Part shown: piece after piece, positions 1 through 9,501 of the stretch
Layout of the letters: every line of letters starts with the position of its first letter
Numbering within the stretch: the stretch's first letter is position 1
Origin: Pedobacter sp. KBW06
Lineage (GTDB): Bacteria > Bacteroidota > Bacteroidia > Sphingobacteriales > Sphingobacteriaceae
NCBI RefSeq assembly: GCF_003852525.1
Contig: NZ_QAJL01000001.1
Span: forward strand, 1,079,133-1,143,132
Direction of reading: 5' to 3'
DNA: 64,000 nucleotides
The notes under the pieces: generated by a model
Told to the model about the DNA's origin: nothing
Seen by the model: the letters and a program-made list of their open reading frames with translations, nothing else
Database searches by the model: none
Program-made: the position numbers and the translations under genes

Positions 1-13
1 AGAATCCAACAAC

Positions 14-682
14 ATGAAAAGATTTCTTCTGCTATTTTTTCTCCTGCCGATCGCATCGGCAGCCATTGCTCAGGTCAGCTCTTTCCAAATTGACAGCAGC
101 AAGTTTGATCAGAAACTGATGCGGACGCTCGACAGCCTTCTGGAGGTCGACCAGTCGATCCGGACAAAATGGATGGACCTGGCTAAGGCTAAAGCAAAAC
201 CAGCTACAATTGACAGCATCAAAGCAATAGCGAGACGACAGGATTCCAGCAACCTGGTGAAGGTGAAAGACATCATCAGCCAACATGGATGGCTGGGCCC
301 TCAGGATGTAGGCATGAATGCGAGTCAGGGTTTATTCCTGGTGATTCAGCATGCAGACCTGGCGACTCAGCAAAAATACCTGCCCATGATCCGGCAGGCC
401 GAGAAAGAGGGAAAAACCTTATCCAGTAACCTCGCCATTCTGGAAGATAGAATCGCCATGCGTGAAGGCCGGAAACAATCCTATGGCAGTCAGGGTTTTG
501 CTGATAAGGTAACCGGAGCAAAGTACATTTACCCGATAAGGGATCCTGATCAGCTGGACGCAAGGCGTAAATCCATGGGCATGCCACCGATGAAAGAATA
601 TGTTCCCGGCTGGGATTTAGAAAAATATAAAACCTTATTGCCTGAGCTGGAGAAAATCGTAGAGGTACAGGGAATCAGATAA
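14..682 (+). CDS. Exported DUF6624 family protein
   Basis: A 222-residue protein with a Sec signal peptide (hydrophobic run at residues 4-18, likely cleavage after AIAQ). The mature part has the pattern I associate with DUF6624: GWLGPQDVG near 93-101, GLFLVIQHAD near 106-115, a LEDRI helix, a YGSQ element, and a C-terminal RDPDQLDARR...MGMPP segment. The biochemical role of the family is not known to me. ATG at 14 is the only start consistent with the signal peptide. It converges with the sigma gene, with 6 bp between stop codons, so it is not obviously part of the SusC/SusD operon. Family call fairly sure; function unknown. Confidence 0.75.
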   Translation: MKRFLLLFFLLPIASAAIAQVSSFQIDSSKFDQKLMRTLDSLLEVDQSIRTKWMDLAKAKAKPATIDSIKAIARRQDSSNLVKVKDIISQHGWLGPQDVGMNASQGLFLVIQHADLATQQKYLPMIRQAEKEGKTLSSNLAILEDRIAMREGRKQSYGSQGFADKVTGAKYIYPIRDPDQLDARRKSMGMPPMKEYVPGWDLEKYKTLLPELEKIVEVQGIR

Positions 683-688
683 CCCTGG

Positions 689-1294
689 TCATTTAATCAT
701 GAGCCAGGCCAGCAAAATACTGTAAGATACCCCTGAATGTTTGAAATGCTTTCTCAGGTTCTTAAGTGCTTCCACCAAATGGTTATTCACTGTATGTTTG
801 GACAGCTGAAGTTTTTCTGCAATTTCCTCATGGCTCAAACCTTCATAACGACTGAGTTTAAAAATCAGCTGCTGCTGACTGGATAATTTTGCTACGGCCT
901 GCTCGGTGAGCTCCTGAAGATCTGCGAGCAGGATTGCTTCTTCAGTTTCATTATGGGCTTCATTGAGGTTAAGCCAGAGTTTTTCCCTCGCTTGTCCCGC
1001 AGTTGCAGCATTACGCAATGCATTCAGTGTTAACCGCCGGGCAATCGTATACAGATAGGGCCCCAATGGATAGCTGACATCCAGATTAAGCCGGTTTGTC
1101 CATAAAATAATGAGTGTTTCCTGAACAATTTCTTCGCACAACACGCTATCTTTCAAAAACCTCCATACAAAACTATACAATTTCGATTTATATTTTTCAA
1201 AAACGACAGCAAACACCGGTTCTTCACTATTGCGAAGCCCTTCGATCAGCCCGACTTCGCCATGCACTCCCGTAATCATGTTAAATTCCCCCAT
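689..1294 (-). CDS. ECF RNA polymerase sigma factor (Bacteroidota FecI-like)
   Basis: A roughly 200-residue sigma-70 family factor. Region 2 is visible (FEKYKSKLYSFVWRFLKD, then CEEIVQETLIILW and PYLYTIARR), followed by region 4 (LSSQQQLIFKLSRYEGLSHEEIAEKL, then LSKHTVNNHL) and a hydrophobic tail ending LLAWLMIK. Such factors direct RNA polymerase to the uptake operon when the membrane-bound FecR partner is signalled. The frame stays open to a TTG at 1327, but ATG 1294 (MGEFNMITG) or ATG 1279 (MITGVHG) are more natural starts; I chose 1294. The gene is divergent from the FecR gene at 1415, whereas the common arrangement is tandem. Likely controls the SusC/SusD operon starting at 2720. Confidence 0.88.
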   Translation of the reverse strand: MGEFNMITGVHGEVGLIEGLRNSEEPVFAVVFEKYKSKLYSFVWRFLKDSVLCEEIVQETLIILWTNRLNLDVSYPLGPYLYTIARRLTLNALRNAATAGQAREKLWLNLNEAHNETEEAILLADLQELTEQAVAKLSSQQQLIFKLSRYEGLSHEEIAEKLQLSKHTVNNHLVEALKNLRKHFKHSGVSYSILLAWLMIK

Positions 1295-1382
1295 CGCAAT
1301 GTAAAAATTATATGGAAGATTATCCAAAACGTTATAAAAAATAAAAAATAATTGACTGACGACTAGTTATGCTTTCGTTTTG

Positions 1383-1407
1383 CCGTGTATTAGCTCTTAT
1401 AACACGG
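1383..1407. repeat. Small inverted repeat in the sigma/FecR divergent region
   Basis: CCGTGT at 1383-1388 pairs with ACACGG at 1402-1407 across a 13-nt spacer, ending 8 nt before the FecR start codon. It could be a binding site or a 5' leader hairpin. The arms are only 6 bp, so chance is possible. Confidence 0.3.
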
Positions 1408-1414
1408 AAAAGTA

Positions 1415-2596
1415 ATGGCAAAAAGAACCGATTACCCCCATATTCAAAAATTACTGACGGATTATGTGAGCAATGTCATTGCACCCGCAGATTATGAGGA
1501 ATTGATGGATTATATCGAACGTTCCAGAGAAGACCGGGAATTGTATCATTTCATGGACCAGGTTTGGAACAGCCGCCCGGTAACAAAATCATTTACGGCC
1601 TTACAATCAGGCCTGTTGTACAAAAACATCATCAATGACCCGCGTTTTTCTGCTCCCCCTGTTCAGAAAAATATCCCCTTCTACAAAAACCGGTATTACA
1701 TCGCGGCAGCGGCATTGTTGTTCATTTGTCTTAGCGCAGGACTGTTGTTTTTTAACAATTACACGCCCAAACCGCAAACACAACGGGACAACCTGGTTCA
1801 GAATAACATAGCCCCTGGCAGCAACAAAGCCACACTTACGCTCGAAGATGGCAGTAAAATTATATTAACTGATGCCATCAATGGCAGGCTCGCCAATCAG
1901 GCAGGCGTAAACATCAGCAAAACTGCCGACGGGCAACTGGTGTATAAAATCAGTGATCAGGAAAATAAAAAACTGAGCTACAACAGCATTGAAACACCCC
2001 GGGGCGGGCAATACCAGGTTAACCTGCCTGATGGCACCCGGATTTGGATGAATTCAGCCTCTGTTCTTAAATTTCCGACGAGCTTTGCCGCTCAGGCCAG
2101 TCGCCGGGTTGAATTAAGCGGCGAAGCTTATTTTGAAGTGGCCCATGATCCGAAACATCCTTTCAGGGTAAAAACGGCCCATCAGGAAGTGGAGGTTTTG
2201 GGAACCCATTTCAACATCAACAGCTATGCAGATGAAGCCAGCACGAGAACAACGCTCCTGCAGGGCCGTGTAAAAGTAAACTCCACCCTGCTTAAACCGG
2301 GACAGGAATCAGTTTTAACGCCAAACTCCATCCTGGTAAAGCCTGCAGATATTGAAACAACGATGGCCTGGAAAAACGGATATTTCCTGTTTAAAAACGA
2401 AGATTTGCCCGGCATTATGCGTAAGATCTCACGCTGGTACGATGTAGAGATTGTTTATCCGGAAAGCCTGGCCGACAAGCATTTTGAGGGTTCCATTTCC
2501 CGTTTTAAAAATGTAGCTGAAGTCCTCAGAAAATTCGAATTAACCGGAAACATTCATTTTAAAATCGAAGGAAGGAGGATTACCGCTATGCCTTAA
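1415..2596 (+). CDS. FecR family anti-sigma factor (FecR domain + DUF4974)
   Basis: A 393-residue inner-membrane anti-sigma factor. The N-terminal 90 residues are cytoplasmic and should hold the sigma factor. One membrane segment lies at about 94-113 (YYIAAAALLFICLSAGLLFF). The periplasmic part has a FecR domain (TPRGGQYQVNLPDGTRIWMNSAS, then VELSGEAYFEVAHD and VEVLGTHFNINSY) and a C-terminal DUF4974-like domain (ISRWYDVEIVYPE...FEGSISRF). In this family the periplasmic part contacts the STN domain of the partner SusC/TonB receptor. It lies 123 bp upstream of an STN-SusC gene on the same strand, so pairing is clear. The divergent ECF gene at 689-1294 is the expected partner. Confidence 0.92.
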   Translation: MAKRTDYPHIQKLLTDYVSNVIAPADYEELMDYIERSREDRELYHFMDQVWNSRPVTKSFTALQSGLLYKNIINDPRFSAPPVQKNIPFYKNRYYIAAAALLFICLSAGLLFFNNYTPKPQTQRDNLVQNNIAPGSNKATLTLEDGSKIILTDAINGRLANQAGVNISKTADGQLVYKISDQENKKLSYNSIETPRGGQYQVNLPDGTRIWMNSASVLKFPTSFAAQASRRVELSGEAYFEVAHDPKHPFRVKTAHQEVEVLGTHFNINSYADEASTRTTLLQGRVKVNSTLLKPGQESVLTPNSILVKPADIETTMAWKNGYFLFKNEDLPGIMRKISRWYDVEIVYPESLADKHFEGSISRFKNVAEVLRKFELTGNIHFKIEGRRITAMP

Positions 2597-2633
2597 TTTC
2601 TACCCTCCCAAATTGCGGTAAACTTAGAAACCA

Positions 2634-2653
2634 GGAGTGATTGCAGTCACTCC
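2634..2653 (+). repeat. Short hairpin between fecR and susC
   Basis: GGAGTGA (2634-2640) and TCACTCC (2647-2653) form a perfect 7-bp inverted repeat with a 6-nt loop in the 123-bp gap between FecR and SusC. It could attenuate or process the transcript. No T-run follows, so it is not a standard terminator. Confidence 0.3.
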
Positions 2654-2719
2654 CGGAAGATCAGGGTTACCCTTTAAAATTGCGTTCACACAACCTTTCA
2701 ACTAACCCCATTCAAATGT

Positions 2720-5700
2720 ATGAAATTTTATATTCAACGGTGCGTTATACCTAAACCGATCCTCATGCGTATAAACCTAACCTGTTTATTGCTGCTCATT
2801 AGCCTCTTACAGGTCAGTGCTTCCGGTTTTGCCCAGAAGATCAGCCTTTCCAAAAAGAGCATCAGTCTTCAGCACTTCTTTAAGGAAATCAAAGCCCAGA
2901 GTGGTTACGATTTTTTATATGAACCACAAGACCTTAAGAACATCAGGCCGATAGATGTCAACCTTTCTGGCATAGACATTAAAGAGGCCCTAAACCGAAC
3001 CTTTTCCAGCCTGCCCTTAACTTTTTCCATTGACCAGAATACCATTGTCATCAGAAAAAAGGAAGTCCTGCTCTTCGGACCAGTCAGAAGCTTTCTTAAC
3101 CTGGTCAATATCAGAGGCAGGGTGCTGGATGAAAAAGGGAGCCCGCTCCCCGGTGCCACGATAAAACTAAAAAATGGCACTAAAACAGTCATCACCAATG
3201 CCCAGGGTGAGTTTCAAATGAATAATATTGAAGAAAATGCCCTGCTTCAGGTCTCCTTCCTCGGCTATAAAATGAAGGAGTTGAAAGCAGATCCTTCCGG
3301 CGATATGACGATCCGTCTGGAAGTCAACCCTGCCGAACTGGAAGTCGTAACTGTAGTCAGCACAGGTTACCAAAACCTGCCTAAAGAACGTGCTACAGGA
3401 GCCTTTAATGTGATTTCCAAAGAGCAGCTCGACAAGCCAAGCACCAATATTGCCCAGCGGCTGATTGGAACCACCGCCGGTATGCAGGCCACTATGGATG
3501 AAGACGGAAATCCCCGGTTTGAGATCAGGGGTCAGACCAGCTTAAACATCCGGGATAACCAGGGCAAATTAACACAAAATGCCTACCCGCTTGTCGTTGT
3601 AGATGGCTTTGCCATCCAGGGTGATTTCAGTACCATCAACCCCAATGATATCGAAAGCATTACCATCCTCAAAGATGCAGCAGCGGCTTCCATCTGGGGG
3701 GCAAGATCTGCAAATGGGGTGATCGTAATCGTGACGAAAAAAGGAAAAAAAGGAATCCCTTTAAGGATTAACTTTTCTGCTTTCACGAGGGTCGCCAGCA
3801 AACTGGACCTCGACTATGTGAACCCGCTGGCCTCTTCTTCAAAAACAGTAGATTATGAAGTTAAAGCCTTTGGAAACTGGAGTTCGGTAACCAATCCCGG
3901 CTCGCTGAACAATTATGACGTGACCTGGTCGCCGGTTGGAACAGCGCTAAATGAGCACCTGCTTGGTTTTATCAGCACTGCAGAAAAAGACGCCCTGCTG
4001 GATAAATACAGAAACCTGAGCAATAAAAAACAAATTGCAGATGAGCTGCTCAGCAACCCTTTTACCCAACAGTACAATTTAAACCTTTCCGGTGCTTCAG
4101 AAAAGATGAGCAACTCCCTCTCTCTTTTGTATGAGAAGAGCAAAACGAATTTCAAGGGCACCGACAACAGCAAATACATGTTCAATTACAGAGCCAATGC
4201 CGATGTTTTTAAATGGCTGGAGTTTAGCTTTTCCGGCATGGTCAATTACAATAAGGCCAATAGAAACGGGATCAGACTTGCTGACATTCAGGAAATATCT
4301 CCCTACGAAATGCTGAAAAATGAAGATGGCTCACTGAACAACATTTCGCAATATTATACCCCGGTTTTGCAAAGATTTGTCCCTACCAACCTGTTCCCTT
4401 ATTCAGACTGGAGCTACAATCCGATTCAGGAAATCTCCAACCGGAAATTCAGCAATGAACAATTAAATACACGTCTTCAGGCGGGTTTAAAATTCAAAAT
4501 TATTAAAGGCTTATCTGTAGATACAAAAATTCAGTACGAACTGAGCAATACCACCGTTAAAGAATTCAGTAATGAGAAGACCTTTAAAGTAAGGGACTCG
4601 GTGAACAGGGCTGCAACCTGGGATCAGGCGACCAATAAAATCACGCTGAACCTGCCTAAAGGAGGGATGTTCAATCAGAGAAGATTAAAAACAGAGACCT
4701 ATAATTTCAGAAATCAACTGAATTATGACCGTCGCTTTGGCGAAAAACATGAGCTTAACATCGTCGGAGGTTCGGAGATCAACAGCATCGTTACGCAAAG
4801 CTTTGGCAATCCAACTACCTATGGCTTTAATGACCAGACCCTGAGTGTGGGGACTTTCCCTAATGGCCCCGGAGGTACCACCTTTCCAATTAAGGACTGG
4901 CTTGGAACCAATCAGATCTTCAATTACACCAACAGCTATGGGCATGTAACAGAGCGGTACTTTTCTCTTTTCGGGAATGCGGCCTATACTTACGACAACA
5001 AGTACACCTTGTCCGGAAGTATCCGTACAGATGCCTCGAACCTGATTACAGACGATCCCTCCTATCGCTATGCTCCATTCTGGTCGGTTGGTCTGGGCTG
5101 GCAGCTGAACAAGGAAAATTTCATTAAGGACCTCAGCTGGGTCAATAGATTGAATTTGAGGGCTACTTATGGTTACAATGGAAATGTAGACCGCAGTACC
5201 TCCTTTCGTCCTTTGATCAATATGGCCGCGATTCCAAATCCTTATACCGGAAACCCTACGGCTACCATTTCCAGCTTTGGAAACCCAAGCCTGAGATGGG
5301 AAAAGACTGGCACCTGGAATCTGGGAATTGATTACTCGCTCTTCCAGGGCCATTTATATGGCAAGGTCGATGTCTACAACAAATCCGGAAAAGACCTGAT
5401 TGCCAGCATCTCCATCCCTGCAGTAAACGGAACCACCACCCAAAAGCTGAACAATGCCGAGATCTATAACAGAGGGATAGAAATTGAATTGGGCAGCATG
5501 CAAAAAATCTATGGAGATGCCGTGGTATGGCGGGGAAATCTAAATTTCTCTTACAACAAAAACAAAATCACCAGGCTGTTTGTGGCCAATTATGCGGCGA
5601 GCACCCTGGTTTCAGGTGGCTCAGCAGCCTATGTAGCTGAACAGGACGCCAATTCTTTATGGCGTTTTCAATACGCAGGAATAGAAAACAAGCAGCCGAT

Positions 5701-6274
5701 GGTTTACGGACTGAATGGCGCTAAATATGATTTCGGAGCATTCACTCCCGGTGATGGCCGCGGATATCTGCTAAACATGGGAACCAGCGTTGCCCCTTAT
5801 ACCTTCGGCTTCGTCAACTCTTTCCAGGTCTATGATTTTAATTTATCTTTTATCATTACCGGAAAATTCGGACATAAGTTTCAACGGATGGGATTCAATT
5901 ACCCGGATACAAGATACGACCGGGTATTGCCCAATAATAAAATAGATGAAGTCCAGAACGGAGATCCGATGAAAATTGTTCCCTTACCGCTGAACCAGAT
6001 TGAGCCACGGTATTATTTCTGGGACCGCTTTCATCAAAGCCTGAGCTATCTCATTGAAGATGCCTCACATCTGAGGATGCAGGAAGTAAATTTAAGTTAC
6101 AATTTCCCTGCCGCGGTATTGTCAAAGTTCAAAATGAGCAGGCTCCAGGTATTTGCACAGGGCAATGACCTGTTTACCCTGGTCGCCAATAATGCGGGCG
6201 AAGATCCGGAGTATCCGATGGGCACACTGAAGCCCCAGCCAAGGGTATCATTAGGTCTGAAATGTGAATTTTAA
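2720..6274 (+). CDS. SusC/RagA TonB-dependent outer-membrane transporter with STN signalling domain
   Basis: An 1184-residue outer-membrane receptor. In order: signal peptide (hydrophobic 19-31, cleavage near GFAQ 39), STN domain at about 40-112, carboxypeptidase regulatory-like domain at about 129-215, TonB-box-like EVVTVVSTGYQ, plug domain with the SusC hallmarks PLVVVDGFAIQGDFSTINPNDIESITILKDAAAASIWGARSANGVIVIVTKKG (a conserved block seen in many family members, cited here by position 3590-3750), then the beta barrel. ATG 2765 (MRINLTCLL) is an alternative start. The STN domain is the part that signals through FecR, so this protein is probably both transporter and sensor. Substrate unknown. 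Confidence 0.93.
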   Translation: MKFYIQRCVIPKPILMRINLTCLLLLISLLQVSASGFAQKISLSKKSISLQHFFKEIKAQSGYDFLYEPQDLKNIRPIDVNLSGIDIKEALNRTFSSLPLTFSIDQNTIVIRKKEVLLFGPVRSFLNLVNIRGRVLDEKGSPLPGATIKLKNGTKTVITNAQGEFQMNNIEENALLQVSFLGYKMKELKADPSGDMTIRLEVNPAELEVVTVVSTGYQNLPKERATGAFNVISKEQLDKPSTNIAQRLIGTTAGMQATMDEDGNPRFEIRGQTSLNIRDNQGKLTQNAYPLVVVDGFAIQGDFSTINPNDIESITILKDAAAASIWGARSANGVIVIVTKKGKKGIPLRINFSAFTRVASKLDLDYVNPLASSSKTVDYEVKAFGNWSSVTNPGSLNNYDVTWSPVGTALNEHLLGFISTAEKDALLDKYRNLSNKKQIADELLSNPFTQQYNLNLSGASEKMSNSLSLLYEKSKTNFKGTDNSKYMFNYRANADVFKWLEFSFSGMVNYNKANRNGIRLADIQEISPYEMLKNEDGSLNNISQYYTPVLQRFVPTNLFPYSDWSYNPIQEISNRKFSNEQLNTRLQAGLKFKIIKGLSVDTKIQYELSNTTVKEFSNEKTFKVRDSVNRAATWDQATNKITLNLPKGGMFNQRRLKTETYNFRNQLNYDRRFGEKHELNIVGGSEINSIVTQSFGNPTTYGFNDQTLSVGTFPNGPGGTTFPIKDWLGTNQIFNYTNSYGHVTERYFSLFGNAAYTYDNKYTLSGSIRTDASNLITDDPSYRYAPFWSVGLGWQLNKENFIKDLSWVNRLNLRATYGYNGNVDRSTSFRPLINMAAIPNPYTGNPTATISSFGNPSLRWEKTGTWNLGIDYSLFQGHLYGKVDVYNKSGKDLIASISIPAVNGTTTQKLNNAEIYNRGIEIELGSMQKIYGDAVVWRGNLNFSYNKNKITRLFVANYAASTLVSGGSAAYVAEQDANSLWRFQYAGIENKQPMVYGLNGAKYDFGAFTPGDGRGYLLNMGTSVAPYTFGFVNSFQVYDFNLSFIITGKFGHKFQRMGFNYPDTRYDRVLPNNKIDEVQNGDPMKIVPLPLNQIEPRYYFWDRFHQSLSYLIEDASHLRMQEVNLSYNFPAAVLSKFKMSRLQVFAQGNDLFTLVANNAGEDPEYPMGTLKPQPRVSLGLKCEF

Positions 6275-6285
6275 AATTAACGATC

Positions 6286-7824
6286 ATGAACAACATCCAT
6301 ACCTCCATCATAAAAATACTGCCTGTACTGGCCACAATTTTTCTACTGCCTTCCTGTAAAAAATTTCTGGAAGAACCACCTTCAAAGACTTCTGCCCTGG
6401 TGGTTAAAACGACGGCGCAGATCGATGCGCTGCTGAATTCACAGAATTCCTTCTTTTCGGAAGTGAACTTAACCAATGTATACAGCACCGATGATTGTGG
6501 GATTACCCTCGATCTTTACAATGGAAGAAGGGGTACATTTTCCAGTATGCCAACGATACAGGCGCTGCTATGGGATACAGAAAACCTGCCTGACGCACCA
6601 AGGGAATCGTTCTGGAGTGGAGAATACAAAAAGATCTTCACCGCCAACCTCGCCCTCAATTCCCTCTCGTCTGTGACGGGAACGGAGGCCGAAAAGGCAA
6701 TCATCAAAGCAGACGCCCACTTTATCAGGGCCTACAGTTACTGGGAACTGGCCAATACCTTTTGCCTTCCTTACACGGAACAAAATAAAAATGAGAAAGG
6801 CCTGGCCATTAAGCTGAGCACCAGCTTTGATGATCCAATAGAACGCCAGCCGCTGGAAAAAGTATACCAGCAGATTGAAGCTGATCTCGCCGAAGCGCTT
6901 AAAATTACAGTTCCATTGGTTCAAAATGGAAGGGCTCGTCATTGGAGGGCAAATAAAGCCGCTGTCAATGCTTTTGCTGCCCGGTACTACCTGAACAGGA
7001 ACAATAATGCCAAAGCTGTGGAATTTGCGAACGCTGCACTCGCCGAGTACAGTACGCTTGTGAATTACAACACAGAAATGAGGTACGGCAGAGACCAGTC
7101 GATCTCCATTGATGCCGGAACCCCTCAGGCCAAAACGGTAGTGCTTAAATATCCCTATACCCATGACAATTCCAGTGATCAGACCGATATGATAGGCTGG
7201 AAGGAATTCCTGTACTACAGAATGCTGACCAATGAGTCCTGGTGGTATCAGCCAAGCCTGGAACTTTTAAACCTTTATGATAAGGATCATGACCTCCGGT
7301 ACCAGTACCATATCGTAGAAGGCTATTCTTACGACAGAGGCATGACCAAACCTTCTTATGATTATCCGGGTTATATCTTCTTTTACAAAGACAAACTCCC
7401 TTCTGGTCCGACCGTTGCAGAAGTACTGCTGACCAAGGCAGAGGGCCTGGCAAGATCAGGAGATGCAGCCGGAGCGATGGCGGCCATAAATATCTTAAGG
7501 GCAAAAAGAATGAAACCCGGACCATGGGTAGACCTGCAGGCATCCGGAAAGGATGATGCCATTAAAAAGGTAGCCGAAGAAAGAAGAAGAGAAATGCCTT
7601 TTGCACAGCGTTGGTTTGACATCAGAAGGTACAATAATAATGACGACCCCAACGATGATGTGCTCCTCAGCAGAACATTTTACCCTTTCAATGCCTCGTC
7701 TGTACTCTTCAATGAGCCGGTAAAAACCTATACCTTACCCCTAAAATCCAGGCGTTATGCAACGCCGCTTCCGCGGACTGAGATTATCTCCGGCAATGGA
7801 AAAATAGAACAAAACACGTATTAA
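6286..7824 (+). CDS. RagB/SusD family nutrient-binding lipoprotein
   Basis: A 512-residue surface lipoprotein. The signal peptide ends in lipobox LPSC with Lys-Lys after the cysteine, a typical surface-export signal in this phylum. TPR-like SusD features follow: KADAHFIRAYSYWELANTFCLPYT near 145-168, AARYYLNRNNNAKAVEFANAAL, and the C-terminal KVAEERRREMPFAQRWFDIRRY segment seen in nearly all SusD proteins. It lies 11 bp after the SusC gene and should form the lid of that transporter. The operon has no glycosidase, so substrate class cannot be inferred. Confidence 0.93.
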   Translation: MNNIHTSIIKILPVLATIFLLPSCKKFLEEPPSKTSALVVKTTAQIDALLNSQNSFFSEVNLTNVYSTDDCGITLDLYNGRRGTFSSMPTIQALLWDTENLPDAPRESFWSGEYKKIFTANLALNSLSSVTGTEAEKAIIKADAHFIRAYSYWELANTFCLPYTEQNKNEKGLAIKLSTSFDDPIERQPLEKVYQQIEADLAEALKITVPLVQNGRARHWRANKAAVNAFAARYYLNRNNNAKAVEFANAALAEYSTLVNYNTEMRYGRDQSISIDAGTPQAKTVVLKYPYTHDNSSDQTDMIGWKEFLYYRMLTNESWWYQPSLELLNLYDKDHDLRYQYHIVEGYSYDRGMTKPSYDYPGYIFFYKDKLPSGPTVAEVLLTKAEGLARSGDAAGAMAAINILRAKRMKPGPWVDLQASGKDDAIKKVAEERRREMPFAQRWFDIRRYNNNDDPNDDVLLSRTFYPFNASSVLFNEPVKTYTLPLKSRRYATPLPRTEIISGNGKIEQNTY

Positions 7825-7841
7825 TTTTTAAATTTAGAACG

Positions 7842-9365
7842 ATGAAACTGAACCATAAAAAACTAATCAGCAGCGCTGCATTGACAATTATTTTGAGTCT
7901 CGGCTTTAACACCACATTTGCACAGTCGGTGGTTACAGACAAGGCAGTGCTTGCAAAATTGCGTGCTGCTGTAGAAGCAAAACCCGATAGCATTAAAGTA
8001 CATCAGGCCTATATTAAGGCGGTAGGAACCGAAAAACCTGAACTGGAAAAACAATACACCTTATGGACAAAAAAATATCCAAAATCGGCAATGGTCCCTT
8101 ATGCGCTGGGGAAAGCCTATGAGAATGAAGAAGATCCGAAAGCGAAACCCTGGTTATTGAAAACGGTGGCCATCGATCCTAAATTTGCGGAAGCATGGAG
8201 TGGCTTATCTATAGACGCAGAGCGTTGGGGTGAGTTCAGTGCAGGAAGAGACTACATGGCCAAAGCAGCTGCAGCGGCTCCTTCAAATCCCAGCTATGCA
8301 TTTTACCATGCCTCCTCTTTCAGCAATATTGACGAAACCAAATACAGGACTTTAAGTATGGAGGTAGCCAAACGTTTTCCTGATCATGAGCGCGGCGCAC
8401 AGGCCTTATACTGGCTGGGAGTACGTTCAAAAAACGTCGAAGATAAAATGAAATATTTTGAGCTGCTGCATAAAAGTTATGCTCCTGAAAAGTTCAACTG
8501 GTCTGCCAGCGGCATGACTTCTTATTATGACCTCCTTTTGAGAGAACAACCGGAGAAAGCCCTGAAACTGGCAGAAGAAATGGCGAATAACCCCAAAGCC
8601 GAAAAACAATGGATCAACTTAACGGCCCAGGCAAAACTCATCAATGAAGCTAAAAATTTAGTCGCCTTAAAAAAGGGAGCAGAAGCTTTGGCATTGCTAG
8701 GTCAGATCAAATTGCCAAGATATTTTGGCTTTAACAGAATGCTGCCGATCTTAAAAGCAGAAGCAAGTGCTCTGGATGGCAAACCTGATGCGGCCTACGA
8801 TAGCCTGATCGTTGCTTTTTCTAAAAATCCGGGAGTTAAACTGAAGTCAGTCATCAATACTTACGGAACCCGCCTTGGCAAAGATGCCGCACAAGTGGAT
8901 GCAGACATCTGGAAACGTTTAGATGCCATTGCCCGCCTGGCAACTCCTTTCACTTTAAAGCGTTACCTGACTCCGGGAAATACTTCGATTACGGATTACA
9001 AAGGAAAGGTTGTTTTACTGACCTATTGGTTTCCGGGATGTGGGCCATGCAGAGGTGAATTCCCTCACTTTGAAAATGTAGTAAAAAAATTCAAAGGACA
9101 AGACCTTTCCTATGTAGGGATCAATATCGTTTCCAGTCAAAATGACTATGTCATTCCATTTATGAAAGCCAGCGGCTATAGTTTCACACCACTGGAAGAT
9201 GTAAAAGACAGAGACAAAGGAAATATGGACAACCGCGGAGCTGCTCCGGTAAATTTTCTGCTGGACCGGGAAGGAAGGGTAATCTTTTCTGATTTCAGAA
9301 CTGATGGAGACAATGAAGACGAATTGGAACTGATGATCAGCACCTTGCTTGCCCGCAAAAAATAA
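7842..9365 (+). CDS. TPR-containing thioredoxin-fold (TlpA-like) exported protein
   Basis: A 507-residue exported protein: signal peptide cleaved near TFAQ (residue 28), a helical TPR-like region of about 330 residues, and a C-terminal TlpA/AhpC-type thioredoxin fold. The redox motif CGPC is at residues 400-403 in YWFPGCGPCRGEFPHFENV, followed by a cis-Pro segment APVNFLLDREG. It lies 17 bp after the SusD gene, so it is probably co-transcribed. Likely a periplasmic or surface thiol-disulfide oxidoreductase acting on the imported substrate or on locus proteins. The TPR part suggests a protein or peptide partner; this is inference. Confidence 0.85.
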   Translation: MKLNHKKLISSAALTIILSLGFNTTFAQSVVTDKAVLAKLRAAVEAKPDSIKVHQAYIKAVGTEKPELEKQYTLWTKKYPKSAMVPYALGKAYENEEDPKAKPWLLKTVAIDPKFAEAWSGLSIDAERWGEFSAGRDYMAKAAAAAPSNPSYAFYHASSFSNIDETKYRTLSMEVAKRFPDHERGAQALYWLGVRSKNVEDKMKYFELLHKSYAPEKFNWSASGMTSYYDLLLREQPEKALKLAEEMANNPKAEKQWINLTAQAKLINEAKNLVALKKGAEALALLGQIKLPRYFGFNRMLPILKAEASALDGKPDAAYDSLIVAFSKNPGVKLKSVINTYGTRLGKDAAQVDADIWKRLDAIARLATPFTLKRYLTPGNTSITDYKGKVVLLTYWFPGCGPCRGEFPHFENVVKKFKGQDLSYVGINIVSSQNDYVIPFMKASGYSFTPLEDVKDRDKGNMDNRGAAPVNFLLDREGRVIFSDFRTDGDNEDELELMISTLLARKK

Positions 9366-9374
9366 CATCATTTT

Positions 9375-9418
9375 TTAACGCAGAAAGGCCGGTAGGAATA
9401 CCGGCCTTTCTGCGTTAA
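9375..9418 (+). terminator. 20-bp perfect hairpin closing the first uptake operon
   Basis: Arms at 9375-9394 and 9399-9418 are perfectly complementary over 20 bp with a GGAA tetraloop, starting 9 nt after the stop codon of the thioredoxin gene. The 3' side continues AAAG rather than a T-run, so this is a very strong stem without a classic U-tract. It is most likely a terminator or 3'-end stabiliser. Confidence 0.75.
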
Positions 9419-9501
9419 AGTGCTTTGGCGAAATAGATCAGTCCGCCAAAATCACTTAATCAATAGACAAAATGATAAACTAAACTAAGCCATAAAATGC
9501 G

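Noticed and set aside
4685..5353. A 222-codon open frame on the minus strand inside the first SusC gene
   Set aside because: It lies opposite a clear SusC coding frame, and its translation has no signal, domain or repeat pattern. It is a shadow frame.
6568..7164. A 198-codon minus-strand frame inside SusD
   Set aside because: Antisense shadow of a well-conserved SusD gene.
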